This document shows, one piece after another, positions 45,073 to 57,210 of a stretch of DNA of 64,000 nucleotides (position 1 is the first letter of the stretch; every line of letters starts with the position of its first letter). The notes below the pieces were generated by a model. The model was not told where the DNA came from and did not search any database. It worked only from the letters and a program-made list of their open reading frames with translations. The position numbers and the translations under genes were made by a program. The DNA comes from Gloeopeniophorella convolvens (lineage: Eukaryota; Basidiomycota; Agaricomycetes; Russulales): the NCBI GenBank assembly GCA_022496205.1, contig WTXD01000045.1, positions 62,001 through 126,000 on the forward strand. The letters are read 5' to 3'.

Positions 45073-45619
45073 TCAAGATCGAGGACGGTGTGAGTCGCCG
45101 GTACTCAGCGTCACAGGTCCAGATGGAATTGCGATCGTCGGACAGTGATAAGATAAGGCGATCGGAGATACACCTAACCTTCTCACTCGCGTGCATGCTC
45201 GACGGGCGACACCATCTGGTGCCGAGTTCACGGAAACCAACATGACGGGCGCAGGCACGCTTGGTGCGGTCCGCCCGAATGCGGTGTCACCTGTCACCGC
45301 ATACTGCCTGGATCCGGATCTACTTCACTCGGGTCTACATTACATCGTCCCTCTTCATATTATGCCTCCGCGGACATACGTATACAACCATCCAGAAAAC
45401 ACACAGCGTACTTGAAAATAAAGCAGCGCACCGAAACAACAAGCAAGCCAGAGTCACGAAACCAACGAATATCATCGCACGTCGTCACATAGATCGTCAA
45501 TTAGTTGCGTCCTTGAACACAGGTAGTGCATCCATCCGTCCATTAGCATCAGACCCTAGAATCACACAAACAAGCGCGGCGCCGTCACGCAGCCTGCCCC
45601 TGGCCCTGGTACCGCCGTA
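45073..45619. other. Intergenic, end of right arm
   Basis: No gene seen. Mirror homology to the left arm fades here. The 3' end of the arrestin gene is close by, and an alternative downstream end at 45585 in another frame is possible. Confidence 0.4.
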
Positions 45620-48600
45620 TCAGGCTGCGCAAGCGCGCCTGCCCGAACGCGAGCTCCGCGCGGAACCCGCCTGCACTCGGCTGTGCAGGTGCAGGGCGCG
45701 CGGCGGCGGGGGCGGCGGCGGGCGTGCGAGTGACGCAGTCGAGGACAGCACGGGCGTCGCGATAGACGACGAGAGCGCAGGCGACGATGGCGCCGCAGCG
45801 CTCAGCCCCAGCCCGGCGAGCCCGGGCGCGCGCGGCATCCGCGGCTCCTTCACGGGCGGGGACGCGGCGGGTAACGGCGGCAGCGGCGCGGCGGCCTTTT
45901 CTCTGTCCCTGTGGAGCGCAGGTGCGTCCTTGCGCGGGGTAGGGGTGGGGATGGGCGGGGGCTTCGGCTCGGCGGTCGTCGCGGGGACGGGTACGGGCCG
46001 CGCTTTGCCCGCTTTCGGCACGGGCACGGGCGCAGGTGGGGGTGAGGGTGCGCTGGGCGCCTTGGCGGCCTGTGCCCAGATGGCGGCGACCGAGGCGACG
46101 CGCCCGCCCCGCCCGCCCCGCGCGGACTTGACGTCGTATTGGGCCGCGCCGACCTGGAGCGGCGGCGGAGGCGGGGGGTACCGCCGCGCGACGCGCCGTG
46201 CTGGGGCGGGGGCGGACTCGGACTCGGGTGGCGGGAGGACCAACGGCGCGCGACGGAGCGTCGCGAGCGGGATGAAGCCCGACGAGCGCGCGTCCGGCTT
46301 CAGCGTGGGGGGCTCCGGCCTCGTTTCTGGCTCCGGCTGCGTCTCTGGTGTTAGCTTGGGCGCGACCTTGGGAGCAGGCTCTGGTACAGGCGGAAGCGGA
46401 GGCTGCGGCGCAGGGGCGCCGGGCGCGTGCTCTTCCGCCTTTGACTGCGGCAGCGGGGGCACAGGCTCCCGCGCGGGGTCCGCGTCCGGCCCGCCCGCCT
46501 CGACGCCGCCGAGCCACTCCGCGACGCGCCCGCGCGCGGCGCGGCGCAGGCGCGCGGCCTCCTCGTCGCGCGTGCCCTTCTTGCGCTTCGCCTTGCGCGG
46601 CTTGCCGTCGCCCCGGTCCTTGTCCCTGCCAACGGACTTGCGCGAGCGCGCGCGGTGCGTCTCGCGCTCGCTGCCCGTGCCCGTGCCAGACGACCCGTCC
46701 CTGCCCTGGCGCTGCGTGCGCCCGTCTTCGCCATCGCCCTCCTCCTCGAACTCGCCCTCCGGCTCGAGCGCGGCGATGACGGCGCCCGTGGTCGTAGCCG
46801 TGGCTGTGGCCGTCGCGGTGTAGTTGCGCCCGCCAAAGTCCTCGTCCGCGCCGAGCGCGAGCGACGAGATCGCGCTCTCGTTCACGGGCGTCGGCGCCTC
46901 CGCCACGGGCATCGCCACCGCGGCCGTCGCGCGCATCTCGGGCGGGAGCGGCGGCGCCGGTGCGTGCGGCTGCTTGCGCGTGCCGACGTGCGCCACGAGG
47001 CGGCGCTCGAGCGCGTCGAGGCCGTTCTCTTCCCCGCCTCCAGGTGTGGGACCGTGGCCGTTGGGGATCGAGATGGACAGGTGGGGCCGTGCCGGCGGGC
47101 GGAGGAGCGAGAGCGCGGAGCGCGGCTTCTCCGCCTCTCCGTCCTCCGCCCGCGCGAAGATGTCCTGTGCCGCGAGCCGCTGGCCTGCATTGGGCGGTTT
47201 GCCCGACGGCACCGGCGGAACCGGCAGTGTCTTGTCCTGCTCCAAGTCCGCCCGGGCGCTCTCCTTCTCCTTCTCGAGGGCCCGCGTCACCTCTGCGCGC
47301 GCCGCCATCGCCTCGAGCTGCACCACGCTCAGGCTGCGTGTGCGCACCCGCGTGCCGCCTGCACCCGCAAAGCTGCATGAAAACGGATCGGGCTCCGCGA
47401 CACGTGTGAGCGTCGGCGACGGCATCGGCCGCGGCGAGAGGAGCTCAACCTCTGCCTGGGCCGTCACAGGGGGAGGTGCGACTTCTGGCGCGGGGACGGG
47501 AGGTGGAGGTGGGGACGCTGAGCGAGCCCGCGATGTCGCGCGGAGGTGATGTGAGATCCGTGCGGCGCGCGCACCGTGGCCTGTGGCGTCCTCTGGACGC
47601 TCAGCTTGTGGTTGCGGTTGCGCGTGGGCATAGTGAGCAGTGGGATAGTGCGCGAGTGCATCAGGAGTACCCGAAACAGGAAGACCAGAGGGTAGTTGCG
47701 TGCTTGCGGGGCGTTGTGGCTGCGTGGGGATAGGGGCGGGATGCGGGTTGTAGTAAGCCTGCGGAGGAGCATACGAGGGCTCGAAAGGCGGTGGAAACCA
47801 GAGCTGCCCGTTGTGTGCGTGGTATGGCGGGATGACAAGCGACTGAGGGTATTGCGGTATAGCGTGAATTGGAGGTGAGGCCATAGAATATGCATACGGT
47901 GTTGGGTGTGCGCGATCTGCGTAAAGTGCTGGCAAAGGCGGAGGAGACAGTGTAGGTGACAGAATCGGTCCAGCTAGGGGGAGAGGCGGAGGTGAGAGAG
48001 CGGGCGGAGGCGAGAGGAGAGGACCGGGAGGAGAGGCAGCGAGTTCATAGGGATATGGGTATGGCTCTGGTTCCAGCGCAGGCATGGTCGCAGGGTGGAC
48101 GATGGTGACAGGCAGCTCGAGCTGAATGTCCTTGCTGCAGTCCGATCAGCACGCAAGCATATAACCCAGCGCCCAACGCACCTGCCAATGGGCATCGAGA
48201 CGCGCACAGCAACTACGCCGCGTACTTCAAATAGCGCCGGTGTCGTACGCCGCGGTGTTATGGCAGTACGATCATCGTTTTCGTCCTCGTCCTCATCCTC
48301 ATCATCGAGCGCGTCGTGACGCGCATGCGCTGTAACCGTACGCGCGGCGCGTGGGACATCGAACATGAGCTGTGCGATGCCCTCAGTGCCGGGTTGAGCC
48401 GCGTACTCTGCTCCGCGGTACGCTACGCTCGCAAGAGTGTCGGAGATTCGCAACTGCGGTGACGGCGCGCCAGCAGCGTGTGGGAGGTGCAGATGGCGGC
48501 TGAGCGTAACGTGCAGACCCGTCGTCTGCACCAAGCATCAGCACGGCGGAAGCGATCAGCGTGGAGAATGCACGGCGCACCTTTTTCGCAGAGTGGTTCT

Positions 48601-49356
48601 TCACCTGCAGCTCGATGCACGCGCTTGCACCAGCTACAAGCATGCCGCCGAGCACGCGCGCCTGCACCCAGATCTTGCCGCCCTCGCCGACAACGAGGCC
48701 CTCGGGCGCAGGCCACAGGTCATAGCCAAACTCGTCGAGCGCGTCGCCTGTAGGCGGCGGCGGGCGCTGGAGGACGTCGACGGCGCAGCGGTCCGTGACG
48801 AGCCGGTTCTGGCCCTTCCACGCAACGCCGGCGGCAGCGCGAACCTCGTAGCGGATGCGCGCGAGGCCGCTGCCAAAGTCGATCGCGGGGGGAGAGGAGG
48901 CGGGGAGGGGGAGACGGAAGAGGAAGGTGGTGCGACCGCGGCGCGCGCGGTGGTAGTGCGCGGGGAGGGGTGGCTCTCCGGCGGGCGGGTGCTGGACAAC
49001 GGCGTTGGAGGGTGGGAGGCCGGGGCCCTGGAACAGGCGGCGGGTATGGAGGAAGGTCGAAGTGGCAGAGTGGTCGCGAGAGGTGAGCTCTGTAGGTGGA
49101 TGCGAGGCAGGTGGGGGACTGTCAGCGGGTGCGGCGGTGGGAGAGGGGCGAAGATCTGACCTTCGATGGCAACAAGCTCGACGTAGATGACGCCGAGGCC
49201 AAGACCGCTGTCTGCGCGCGACTCGAGCTCGAGCTTGCCAGTAACGGGCTCGCCTGCGACGCAGGAGGCATCAGAGAGGGTGACGGACACCCTGACCTTC
49301 GAGTGATGCGGGGTGGCGTTCATAGGCTCTGGCCGTGATTGGACTTGGAACGCCAT
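45620..49356 (-). CDS. Arrestin-like protein with long proline-rich tail
   Basis: Exons 49356-49161, 49089-48581, 48525-48182 and 48134-45620 join in phase to 1187 residues. Residues about 19-370 form an arrestin fold: KVRVSVTLSDASCVAGEPVT then GVIYVELVAIEE in the N-domain, and LVAGASACIELQVKNHSAKK, LASVAYRGAEYAAQPGTEG, ALFEVRGVVAVRVSMPIGSK and LELPVTIVHPA in the C-domain. Fungal alpha-arrestins are adaptors that bring Rsp5-type ubiquitin ligases to plasma-membrane transporters. The remaining 820 residues are disordered, rich in Pro, Ala, Ser and charged runs (PRKAKRKKGTRDEE). No exact PPxY motif was noted in the parts read, so ligase contact is unproven. An acidic DEDEDEDEN loop lies inside the C-domain. 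It diverges from the formamidase gene, 409 bp apart. Confidence 0.88.
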
Positions 49357-49765
49357 GATTAGATCGTGTATAGCCGAGCTGACAGTGGTTATGTCCTAAA
49401 AAGCGGGGTGTCTGGTCTGTCCATCGACGTGTACAGCGCCTTCGATGGCAAGAAAGTAGCCAAGTCGCCTCTAGTAAGGTAGTTTATCTATCGCTTTGCT
49501 GAGTGGTGCAGTGAGTTGGCCGAGGTGGCGGAAACCGGGAAACCGAACCGGTGCGAACCTGTGCGAGCTCGTGAGGTCATTCTTCCCACGCCCTTGATCT
49601 ACTCCCGCCCCTTACCAGCCTTATCACCAAGAACCTGATGCAAGGGAGATATCATTCACTGGGCATTGGCGATAAGCAAGACAGGCCCACCTGCTCTTCG
49701 CACACTACTGTCATGCGGTACAATGGGTATAAAAGCGGAGCCTTGTCTCAATTCCTTCCGCAGCC
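49357..49765. promoter_or_regulatory. Divergent promoter region, arrestin / formamidase
   Basis: The 409 bp between two divergent start codons must include both promoters. A canonical TATA element serves the formamidase side. No TATA was seen on the arrestin side. Confidence 0.6.
49728..49734 (+). promoter_or_regulatory. TATA box of formamidase gene
   Basis: TATAAAA lies 38 bp before the ATG at 49766. Transcription starting about 30 bp downstream would give a leader of only a few bases, which is short but possible. Confidence 0.65.
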
Positions 49766-51965
49766 ATGGCTACCCGCGCGAACTCTGTCCCACACCCCAC
49801 TCTCATCCAGGTGCGTGTGCAGAGGTCGGTCTCGAAGTACAAGTGCCCGCTTAATTGTCTTTTCAGGTTGATCCGTTCTTGTGAGAAGCTCAGTTCTCTG
49901 CTTCGTACATCATCTAAGCCCCTATGTCTCCAGGCCGGCGGATCAGCAAAAGGTGACGGCCCACTCCACTTGTTCTCGAAGTCGGTTTCCTAACCCAAAG
50001 ACAAAATAGGGACTACACAACCGTTGGCAGTACGCACGCAGAATATAGCGCGCATATACCAGAACTCATCGGGGTTGTGCAGCCCGGAGATCCCGCCCGT
50101 CGTGACCGTCAAGCCCGGTGACGTGTTCAAGCTCGAATGCGTTGGTGGGCTAGCAGCTCCCTTTACAAAGCTCCACGTCAAGCTAACGCGACACATAGAT
50201 TGGACTGGTGCGCAGATTGGCAACAATGACAGTGAGTAAGGGCGCTATCTCCGAGGGCCTGAGAGCTGATGAGCGTGTATGCGCGTGCAGACAGCGACGA
50301 CATTCGCGACGTCGACCTGACAAAGGTGCACAACCTGACTGGGCCCGTCGCCGTCGAGGGAGCCGAGCCAGGCGACTGCCTTGTCGTCGACATCCTTGAT
50401 GGTACTGCACATACTATCTTCCTGCACAATGCTCACGTGGATTCCCAGTGACCCCGTTCGACAAGATGCCGTGGGGCTATACCGTGCGCCCACATCCATC
50501 TCTAACCCTAACAGCCAGCCCACAACCCGTCGCAGGGAATCTTCGAACTCGAGAACGGCGGCGGCCTCTTCGGTGCGCCTCCCTCCTCCCGCGCTAACCC
50601 GCCCCCACTCACCCACCCCCCAAGCCCGCGAATTCAACTCGCGCGCCTGCAAGGCCATCTGGGACTTCGAGGGCATCTACGCGACCTCGCGGCACGTCCC
50701 CGGCGTGCGCTTCGCGGGCGTCTCGCACCCGGGCCTGATCGGCACCGCGCCGTCTGCGGAGCTGCTCGAGCAGTGGAACACGCGCGAGGGCAAGCTCGTC
50801 GCCGCGCACGCGGACGCAGTCCCGCCCGTCGCGTTTCTGCCCCTGGAGGCTGGCGCGTACATTGGGCAGGACCTGCCGCAGGATGTGCTCGCGCGCATCA
50901 AGAAGGACGGCGCGCGGACCATCCCGGGGCGCGAGCACGGCGGGAATTGTGATGTGCGTCGCGCTCACGCTGCTTCGCGGGGTGCAGGCTCGTGATGCTA
51001 AATTGTGGGGTTGTAGATCAAGAACCTGTCGCGCGGCTCGCGGTGCTACTTCCCCGTCTTCCTCCCTGGCGCAAACCTCTCCGTCGGGGACCTGCACTTC
51101 TCCCAGGGCGACGTGCGTTTCTCCCTTCTCCCTGTCCCTCGCCTCCCCAGCTGACCCCGCGGGACCAGGGTGAGATGTCGTTCTGTGGCGCGATCGAGAT
51201 GGCGGGCGTGATCACCCTGCGCACGTCGCTGATCAAGGGCGGTGTGGACAAGTTTGCGCTGCGCCAGCCGATCTTCCTCCCGAGCCCGATCGACCCGCTC
51301 TACTCGAGCAAGCTCGTGTTCGAGGGCATCAGCGTGGACTACCGTGCGCTGCACCTTACCTCTACTTTCCCCGTGGTCGCTGATTGCATGCGGGGTATCA
51401 GATGGCGACGGAACGCAGTACAGCATGGACGCGTGCGTGGCGCGCCGCCTCCTGCTCGAGTGTGGGGTGCTGATATAGTCACGCAGGACGGTCGCGTACA
51501 AGCAAGCCGCGCTCAACGCGATCGCCTACCTGCAGAAGGTGAGCCGCCCTCCCTGATGATCCTCACCCGCACTCACCCGAATGTACCGCCCAGCTCGGAT
51601 ATAGTAAGCCCTCCGCCTCTTTTCTCCCACCCACAGACACCTAACCCACGCACGCGTGCAGCCCGCGAACAAGCTTGTGCGTACTACCCACCGTACCCCC
51701 TCTCCTCATCTGACTCCGGACTGCGACGCACCAGACATCCTGCTCTCCGCGGCGCCGATCGAGGCGCACGTCGGCGCGCTCGTCGACTCGCCGAACGCGT
51801 GTGTGACGCTCGCGCTGCCCTTGGGCATATTCGAATTCGTGCGTCCTCCCCGCTCCCCATCCAACACGCTGACGGAAGCGCGTGCAGGACATCCTGCCGA
51901 AGGAGGAGGGGCTGCAGAGCCAGGTGCGGGGCCAGTGCGCAACCCGGAGCGACGGGGTGGTGTAG
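49766..51965 (+). CDS. Formamidase (FmdA/AmdA family)
   Basis: Eighteen exons join without a frame break to 421 residues, the usual length of this family. They are 49766-49810, 49867-49880, 49934-49952, 50010-50029, 50083-50144, 50199-50231, 50291-50401, 50449-50483, 50536-50572, 50625-50953, 51017-51112, 51169-51343, 51402-51432, 51487-51538, 51594-51603, 51662-51676, 51735-51838 and 51888-51965. Landmarks are GLHNRWHPEIPPVVTVKPGD, DWTGAQIGNND, DDIRDVDLT, HPGLIGTAPS, IPGREHGGNCDIKNLSRGSR, LHFSQGDGEMSFCGAIEMAG (with the active-site Cys region) and HGDGTQYSMDA. The enzyme hydrolyses formamide to formate and ammonia in the cytosol, a nitrogen-scavenging step. All conserved blocks are intact, so an active enzyme is expected. 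Five exons are 20 nt or shorter. Confidence 0.93.
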
Positions 51966-52629
51966 GTTGCCCTGGGTGTGGAGGGCGAACCCGTGGGCCA
52001 GGCTGTGGTGCCCAGAATGACTTGTGTGCGTGTGCACGTTGTATGTTTCCAGCTGAAGTGTATGTTTGTACGAGCGCGGCGGTGGTAGCGATACGGTATG
52101 TTGTTGTTGAGCAGGGGTTGAATTAAAGGCGACGCATGATGGTGCGGGGTGCAGATGGGTATTGCTGTCCCCAGTTGCGCGCAATCGCTCTCGTTCTTCC
52201 TGGAGCCGATCGAACTTCGATGCTACACACGCGGGAACGTCCGCGTTTATCCAACATGTCAACATTTCTATTCAACGGCCGCGTAGAGCCCTAATATACA
52301 GGGTAAAAGTAGCAGGACAATCTATCGCCGTGCGACTCGGGGGCGACAGGATCAAGTGCGTATACACGGTCTTCGTCAAGTTCGTATATGAGTGCAAATC
52401 TGTGAGAGTTTCCATGTACTCGAGACCATCGGGTGGCGTCGCCTGTCGAGTACGCACACGAGCGAGAAGTGGGGTACCTTCACGGTGTATACAGCTATGT
52501 TACTTAAACGATAGAGAACAAAAGAGTACTTGTAGTATGCTACAACTGATGTATGGAGTCCGATCTGCTTATCTTACGTATCACTGTCCAACGATCACTA
52601 TTCCAACAGAACCGTGCAGTGTCTGTCCG
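51966..52629. repeat. Intergenic, with first copy of module flank repeat
   Basis: No gene. The stretch 52288-52385 (GCAGGACAATCTATCG, TGCGACTCGGGGGCGA, ATCAAGTGCGTA, GTCTTCGTCAAGTTCG) recurs at 56638-56712, 57068-57190 and 61163-61350, always downstream of a coiled-coil gene copy. Confidence 0.65.
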
Positions 52630-54834
52630 TTAGCGAATAACGAAATTGCAGATGCTTCGAGCCATCGAGCGCAGGAAGACGGGAAGCCCGCCATCGTGTG
52701 TGTGCGCGGCGTTCCCGGTTTGGTCGCCGTTCAGAGCCTCCAGCGCCCTATCCAGCGACTCCTTCCGCTCCGACCACATGCGCCTCATTTTCCCCAGCTG
52801 GGCCAGCGTCAGCCCGGACGACGTCGCATCGACCTCTTCCAGCACCGCCACCCACGACGCGATGGTGTCGAGGAGCGTGCGTAGCCTGCTGTCTAGCTTG
52901 CGCAGCAATGACAGGGACTCGGTGTAGACTCTGCCAGAAGAGTACTTGTGCGTGCCGGTGGAGACGGCAGCGTCTTCGCGCGCTGCATCATGCATGGCCG
53001 GGGGCGCTGCAGGCGCTTCGGACCTGAGCTGCTCGGTGCGGTCGCGGAGGGCTTGCGAGCCCTTCACATGGGACAGCACGAGCTCCGAGACAGCGATGCC
53101 GCCGCACGCCGTGACCATGTCTCCGTACCCGGCGCACCTCCAGGAGAAAGCCATGCACGCATCGATATTCCCCTGGAATTTGGACTGCACACGGAGGATC
53201 TTCTGAGTTGCTGTCCCTTGCAAGCTTTCCCCCAGCGCTTCGACGGAGCCGCACAGGCGCAGGCGGGACAGCGCGTTGAAGGCGAGGTGCATGGCGGGCA
53301 GGAGGACGGGCACTATTGCGTTGATATTCTGTATCAGGCTCGGGGGATCAGGGTAGGCAGCCGGACGTAGAGTGGATAGGCGCACAGGTGGGCGAGTAAC
53401 GCTCAGCGGCGGGTCTGCCAGTGGCTGGCGTTCACTGCTCCCCATCGAGCGAAGATCCTGGAAAATCCGATGAGGGAGGGAGAACTGCACTGAGGGACGA
53501 TGTCATGTTACCTTGGAAGATGCAATGACCCGGTCGAGGCTGGCCCGGAAGCCTTTCCAGCGTGCGACGTCGTCGTCGCTGACGCGGCCGGTGTTCCGCG
53601 CCTTGTCTGCGCGCTGCACCTCATCCAGCCAGAATCTGTTCATGGCGGTGTGACAGCCCCGGATGCCTGCGAGCGCGCGGTTGACCTCGTTCACGACGCC
53701 TGTGTCTGACGGGAGTAGCCTAGGCAAGACTACTGTGTGCACCCAGTGAGACTTCGCTTCCGCAAGTCCTTCAAGTACTCACTTGTTTTCAGGATGTCCT
53801 CCACAGGACCCACGACCTCGCTCTCATATGACTTTTGCAGTTGGATGTTCTGCGCATATAGTCCCCTCGCCATGTCCGATCTCTTCTCCATCGTGTCGAG
53901 AAACTCTTCCTGGCCCATGATCGTCGAAGAGATGTCCAGCAGGAACGTGTCAGTACAGTCTCGGCTAAGCTGCAAGAACTCGATATAGCGCTCCTGCTGC
54001 TTCTTCAAGCTGCTCCGCAACACGTGAACCTGCCTATTGATTCTAGGTCCACTTTCTGGAGGAGCACTAGATGCGAGCCCAGAAAGCTGATTGATATGTT
54101 CAGAAAGCCGGGTCATGTCTCGAAGCCACGAGCGCAACGTCGCGGCCGCGCAGATATCCCAGTCTCCATCGCTGCGGGAACACGGTGAGCAGCAGCTTCG
54201 ATGAGCCGAGCGAGACTTACGCCTCTATCATTAGCCAGTACTTCAGATCGTCGAACTTGCGCAGACGGAGACTGTCAACAGAGGTGCGCTGATAATCAAA
54301 ATCCTAGGGAGGGAGATATTTGTGAGTATGTATCTGGGACCGCTATGGAGATGATACGCAGAAGCTGGAGCAGCCTACGCTGGAAGGTCGTACGTCCCAG
54401 CGATACACTCGAAATCAAATAGCAAAGTGATCGCCAATCACCAGCACGGAAAGGCGAGGCTGATTGGGGACGAGACGTACCGGATTCATGCACCGCCGGG
54501 GATTCCGCCCATGCAGATTGCAATCCACGTCCCAGGGGTCCGGGTCGTTGTAGCCAGCTTCGACCCGTCTCTGCCGCATTTCAGATTGTCGCTCCCACAT
54601 TCGTTCGCGCTCGTCCATTCGTCGTCGACCCTCGATTTTCCACCGCTGCCACATTCGTCGTTTCTCCTCGTAAGTCCGTCGTCGTTCCTCTGACGTGAGC
54701 CGCGAAACAAAAGTTCGGAATCCCTCTTTCCTCGGCTTGTGAATGGAATCAGGTTCATCCGCCCATGCACGGCCGATAGTTCTCGCCCGACGATGCCGCA
54801 GGCTCCTGTGCAGTTTCATAGTGGGAACATACAT
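52630..54834 (-). CDS. Coiled-coil protein of unknown function, module copy 1 (intact)
   Basis: Exons 54834-54481, 54303-54221, 54171-53783, 53732-53512 and 53457-52630 join in phase to 624 residues. If translation starts at the second Met, 54819, five residues are lost. Residues 50-100 are highly charged and helical (EERRRTYEEKRRMWQRWKIE). A conserved short exon reads LRLRKFDDLKYWLMIEA. Long amphipathic helices follow: LRSSLKKQQERYIEFLQLSR, GQEEFLDTMEKRSDMARGLY, RWKGFRASLDRVIASSK and YTESLSLLRKLDSRLRTLLD. No signal peptide or membrane segment is evident, and no catalytic motif. The first intron is long (177 bp) for this genome, and its 3' half is conserved in the other copies. Family not recognised; a structural or scaffold role is only a guess. 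Copies 2 and 3 follow in tandem. Confidence 0.72.
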
Positions 54835-55496
54835 ATTGGAGTTGTAGACGCCAAAAGGGATGTTGTAGAGGGGGAATCCAGGGGAAGAGTGTCAACTGAG
54901 GTCGGGGCAACCCGCGTGAGGGAAGACGGTGGTCGGACCAGAAGATTGCTGCCTTTTAATGCAGGATAACACGAGGAAGTCTCTGGAGTCAGGAAAGGCT
55001 GTGCTGAGGAGCATGCCTTGGCACCGTCAAGTGGTGTCTATTAAGTCACTCATGCAGTGTGTCGAGAGCCGGGTGATGCGGCAAGAACTCTGCGACCGAT
55101 GAACCGGGATGAAAGCTGTTAGGGTGGGAGGGGCGCGCCACTCCAATTAGACGTACAAATGCTGTGTTGCAGTCTGTCGCAGCTAGCTGCTACTGTACCG
55201 CATGAGTGGGTGTTGGGAACGATTATCTCCCACGGTCGGCGTGTCAGCGTCGTCCAAGCGTCGTCATCGAAGTGGGGCTGCACGAGCCGGGACATCGCAC
55301 AGGTTCTTCAATTAAAAGTGTCTGGACCAAAGGGGAGGGGGGGCATGACAAGGTGTAGAGCACACATATGAAGAGCATGCCCATGGTCGAGTGGAAAGTT
55401 TACGTACTGGCGCACGGAGAGCTCGGAATTGAAAACACGTGCGCTGCGGGCACAACCGACCCGCCCATCTCCCTCCAGCACCCCGCGCCCCGCACG
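54835..55496. other. Module spacer 1, upstream of POP5-like gene
   Basis: No gene seen. It shares stretches with 59420-60055 and 63405-64000, for example around TTGCCGCCATTTATGCAGGA in the latter two. Divergent promoters for the coiled-coil and POP5-like genes would lie here. Confidence 0.5.
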
Positions 55497-56060
55497 ATGG
55501 TCCGATTCAAAGTAAGCCCGCTCCCCCTCCCTCCTCCTACGTCCCACGAACCACCCCCCGCAGAACTGCTGGCTCCTCGTCGAGTTCCTCCCCGCCTCCC
55601 AGCTCCCCACCCCCACCCCCACCGCTGCCCTCATCGCCAAAGATCCCCTCACAGCCTTGCGCACAAGCACCCTCACCCACTTCGGTGACACAAGCTAGGG
55701 CGCGCTCGGCGCGTCCCTCATAGCGAAGTACTTTGCGCCTGCGACGCGCCTCGCGATCGTGTGCGTCGCGCGCGACGCCGCGCGCACCGCGCGCGCGGCG
55801 CCCCCGTTGCTCTCGGTCCTCGGCAGTGCAACCGTCATGCCGCACGTGCTGCGTGTGTCCGGTGCGCGCCCTCCCCTCCCTTCTGCGTTTTTGGTGTGGT
55901 TTGGTGCTGAGCGTATGCGGGGCGTGCGGTGCGTCACGCCGCGTTGCGTCGCGTTGGCCCGCTGGGCGCTGCTCATGCGTTCCCGTGCCGCGTGGGCGGG
56001 GGTGCGAGCGTGGCGCAGCTCGAGGCAAGCACGCGCGAGATCGAGGCCCTACAGGACTAG
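55497..56060 (+). pseudogene. POP5: POP5-like RNase P/MRP subunit, module copy 1, with in-frame TAG
   Basis: Exon 1, 55497-55511, encodes MVRFK. Exon 2, from 55564, reads NCWLLVEFLP..., DPLTALRTSTLTHFGDTS, stop, GALGASLIAKYFAPATRLAI, VCVARDAARTARAAP and VMPHVLRVSG. This is the POP5 order, a small protein of RNase P and RNase MRP that helps shape the RNA core during tRNA and rRNA processing. The TAG at 55696-55698 stands where the family has Trp (FGD-x-G-W-G-A). The last stretch, ASVAQLEASTREIEALQD, fits the C-terminal helix, but its splice acceptor is unclear. Otherwise the frame is open, so only the stop and one splice site spoil it. A functional POP5 should exist elsewhere. Confidence 0.78.
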
Positions 56061-57210
56061 CGCCACAAACCTCTATAGCAAAACACCATGCTATGCACAC
56101 GCTGCAGCTTTGCCCGCGCGAACCGCACCCCGCCACCTCCAGGTCCCCGTGCGCATGGCCCCCGCGCACGCGCACACGCGCGGCGGGAGCGCGAGGCGCG
56201 CCGTACGCAGTAAGGACGGGGTGCATCGCGCTGACCAGGGCCTGCGCGGCGAGCTGCGGGAGTGTCAGTCCAAGTGTTCGCACACGAGCCAAGCGTCGCC
56301 TGGCGCACCGAGGGCGTGGCTGTCCGCTGGCAGTATACTAGCCAAGTAGCTGGAGCACACGGAGGACGGGCGCGTGCAGCAGGCTTGCGCGCAGCGCACA
56401 GGGAGCCGGAAAAGGAGAAGGGGTTGTTATACACAATCATGTATGTACTTGGTAGAAAATATGCCCAGCAATGAGATCCTCCTTGTGCAAATGACTAGTC
56501 TGATCCTGGGATTCTTGAAACCATTGAGCCTCGAGAGAACACCCCAAGTGCGGGACGTTCGCACGAGCCGTCATGCAGTGTTCATCAGCAGATGTGTTGT
56601 TCCTGCACGTCAGTATTTCAACAGTCAGTGGGTGCGGAGAGTAGTACATGGCAGAGTATCAGCAGCAAGACGATCTATCATCGTGCGACTCGGAGGCGAG
56701 AGGATCGGGGGCCCCTGTGATGGACTCTAATCTCCGCCAGAACACTCCCGGAAGCGACCAGGGGCCGCCCTGGCCCCGAAATTCTCAAAAATATTCTGGC
56801 AGGAGAGCACCCCAAGTGGGGTGCCCGAAGCCCCCGTGTTTTGTGCTAGGGCAGAATGTGGAGAGGGAACATTTATCCGCGCGGAGCGAGAGGATCCATC
56901 TCGCGTGTCAATGGTCATAAGAATGGGATACAGGATGTACAACAAGAAAACGGCGCACTGAGAATCAGACTGGAAGTGGGCTGCCGAGAAATGTTCGCGC
57001 GAGCTGTTGTGCAGTGTTCATAAGGCTGCTCATCATATATGTCAATGTTTCAATAGTCAATGGGTGCGTAGAGTGATATACAGGGTATCAGCAGCAAGGC
57101 GATCTATCATCGTGTAACTCGAGGACGAGGGGATCAAGTGCGTACATACAGTCTGTCAAGTTTGTCCAAGTTCGTCAGGGGGTATATTGGTACATGCCGT
57201 GCAGTGTCCT
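56061..57210. repeat. Module flank after POP5 copy 1
   Basis: The stretch 56061-56640 recurs almost unchanged at 60585-61163 (for example ATGACTAGTCTG and GTGCGGGACGTTCGCACG or its GGATG variant). The shared flank repeat occurs twice here (56638-56712 and 57068-57190) around about 350 bp not seen in the next module. Open frames on both strands in 56061-56460 could hold an exon of another gene, but none was recognised. Confidence 0.6.

Noticed and set aside
46351..47550. Several long open frames on the plus strand and in other minus frames inside the arrestin gene
   Set aside because: Very high GC removes stop codons in all frames; they lack splice logic and overlap a well-supported exon.
49500..49620. 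Possible tRNA from a GCGAACCTG-like stretch
   Set aside because: No paired acceptor stem or correct T-loop motif could be found.
56061..56460. A second conserved gene after POP5 copy 1
   Set aside because: It is conserved in both modules, but so are non-coding flanks; open frames exist on both strands and no family fits.
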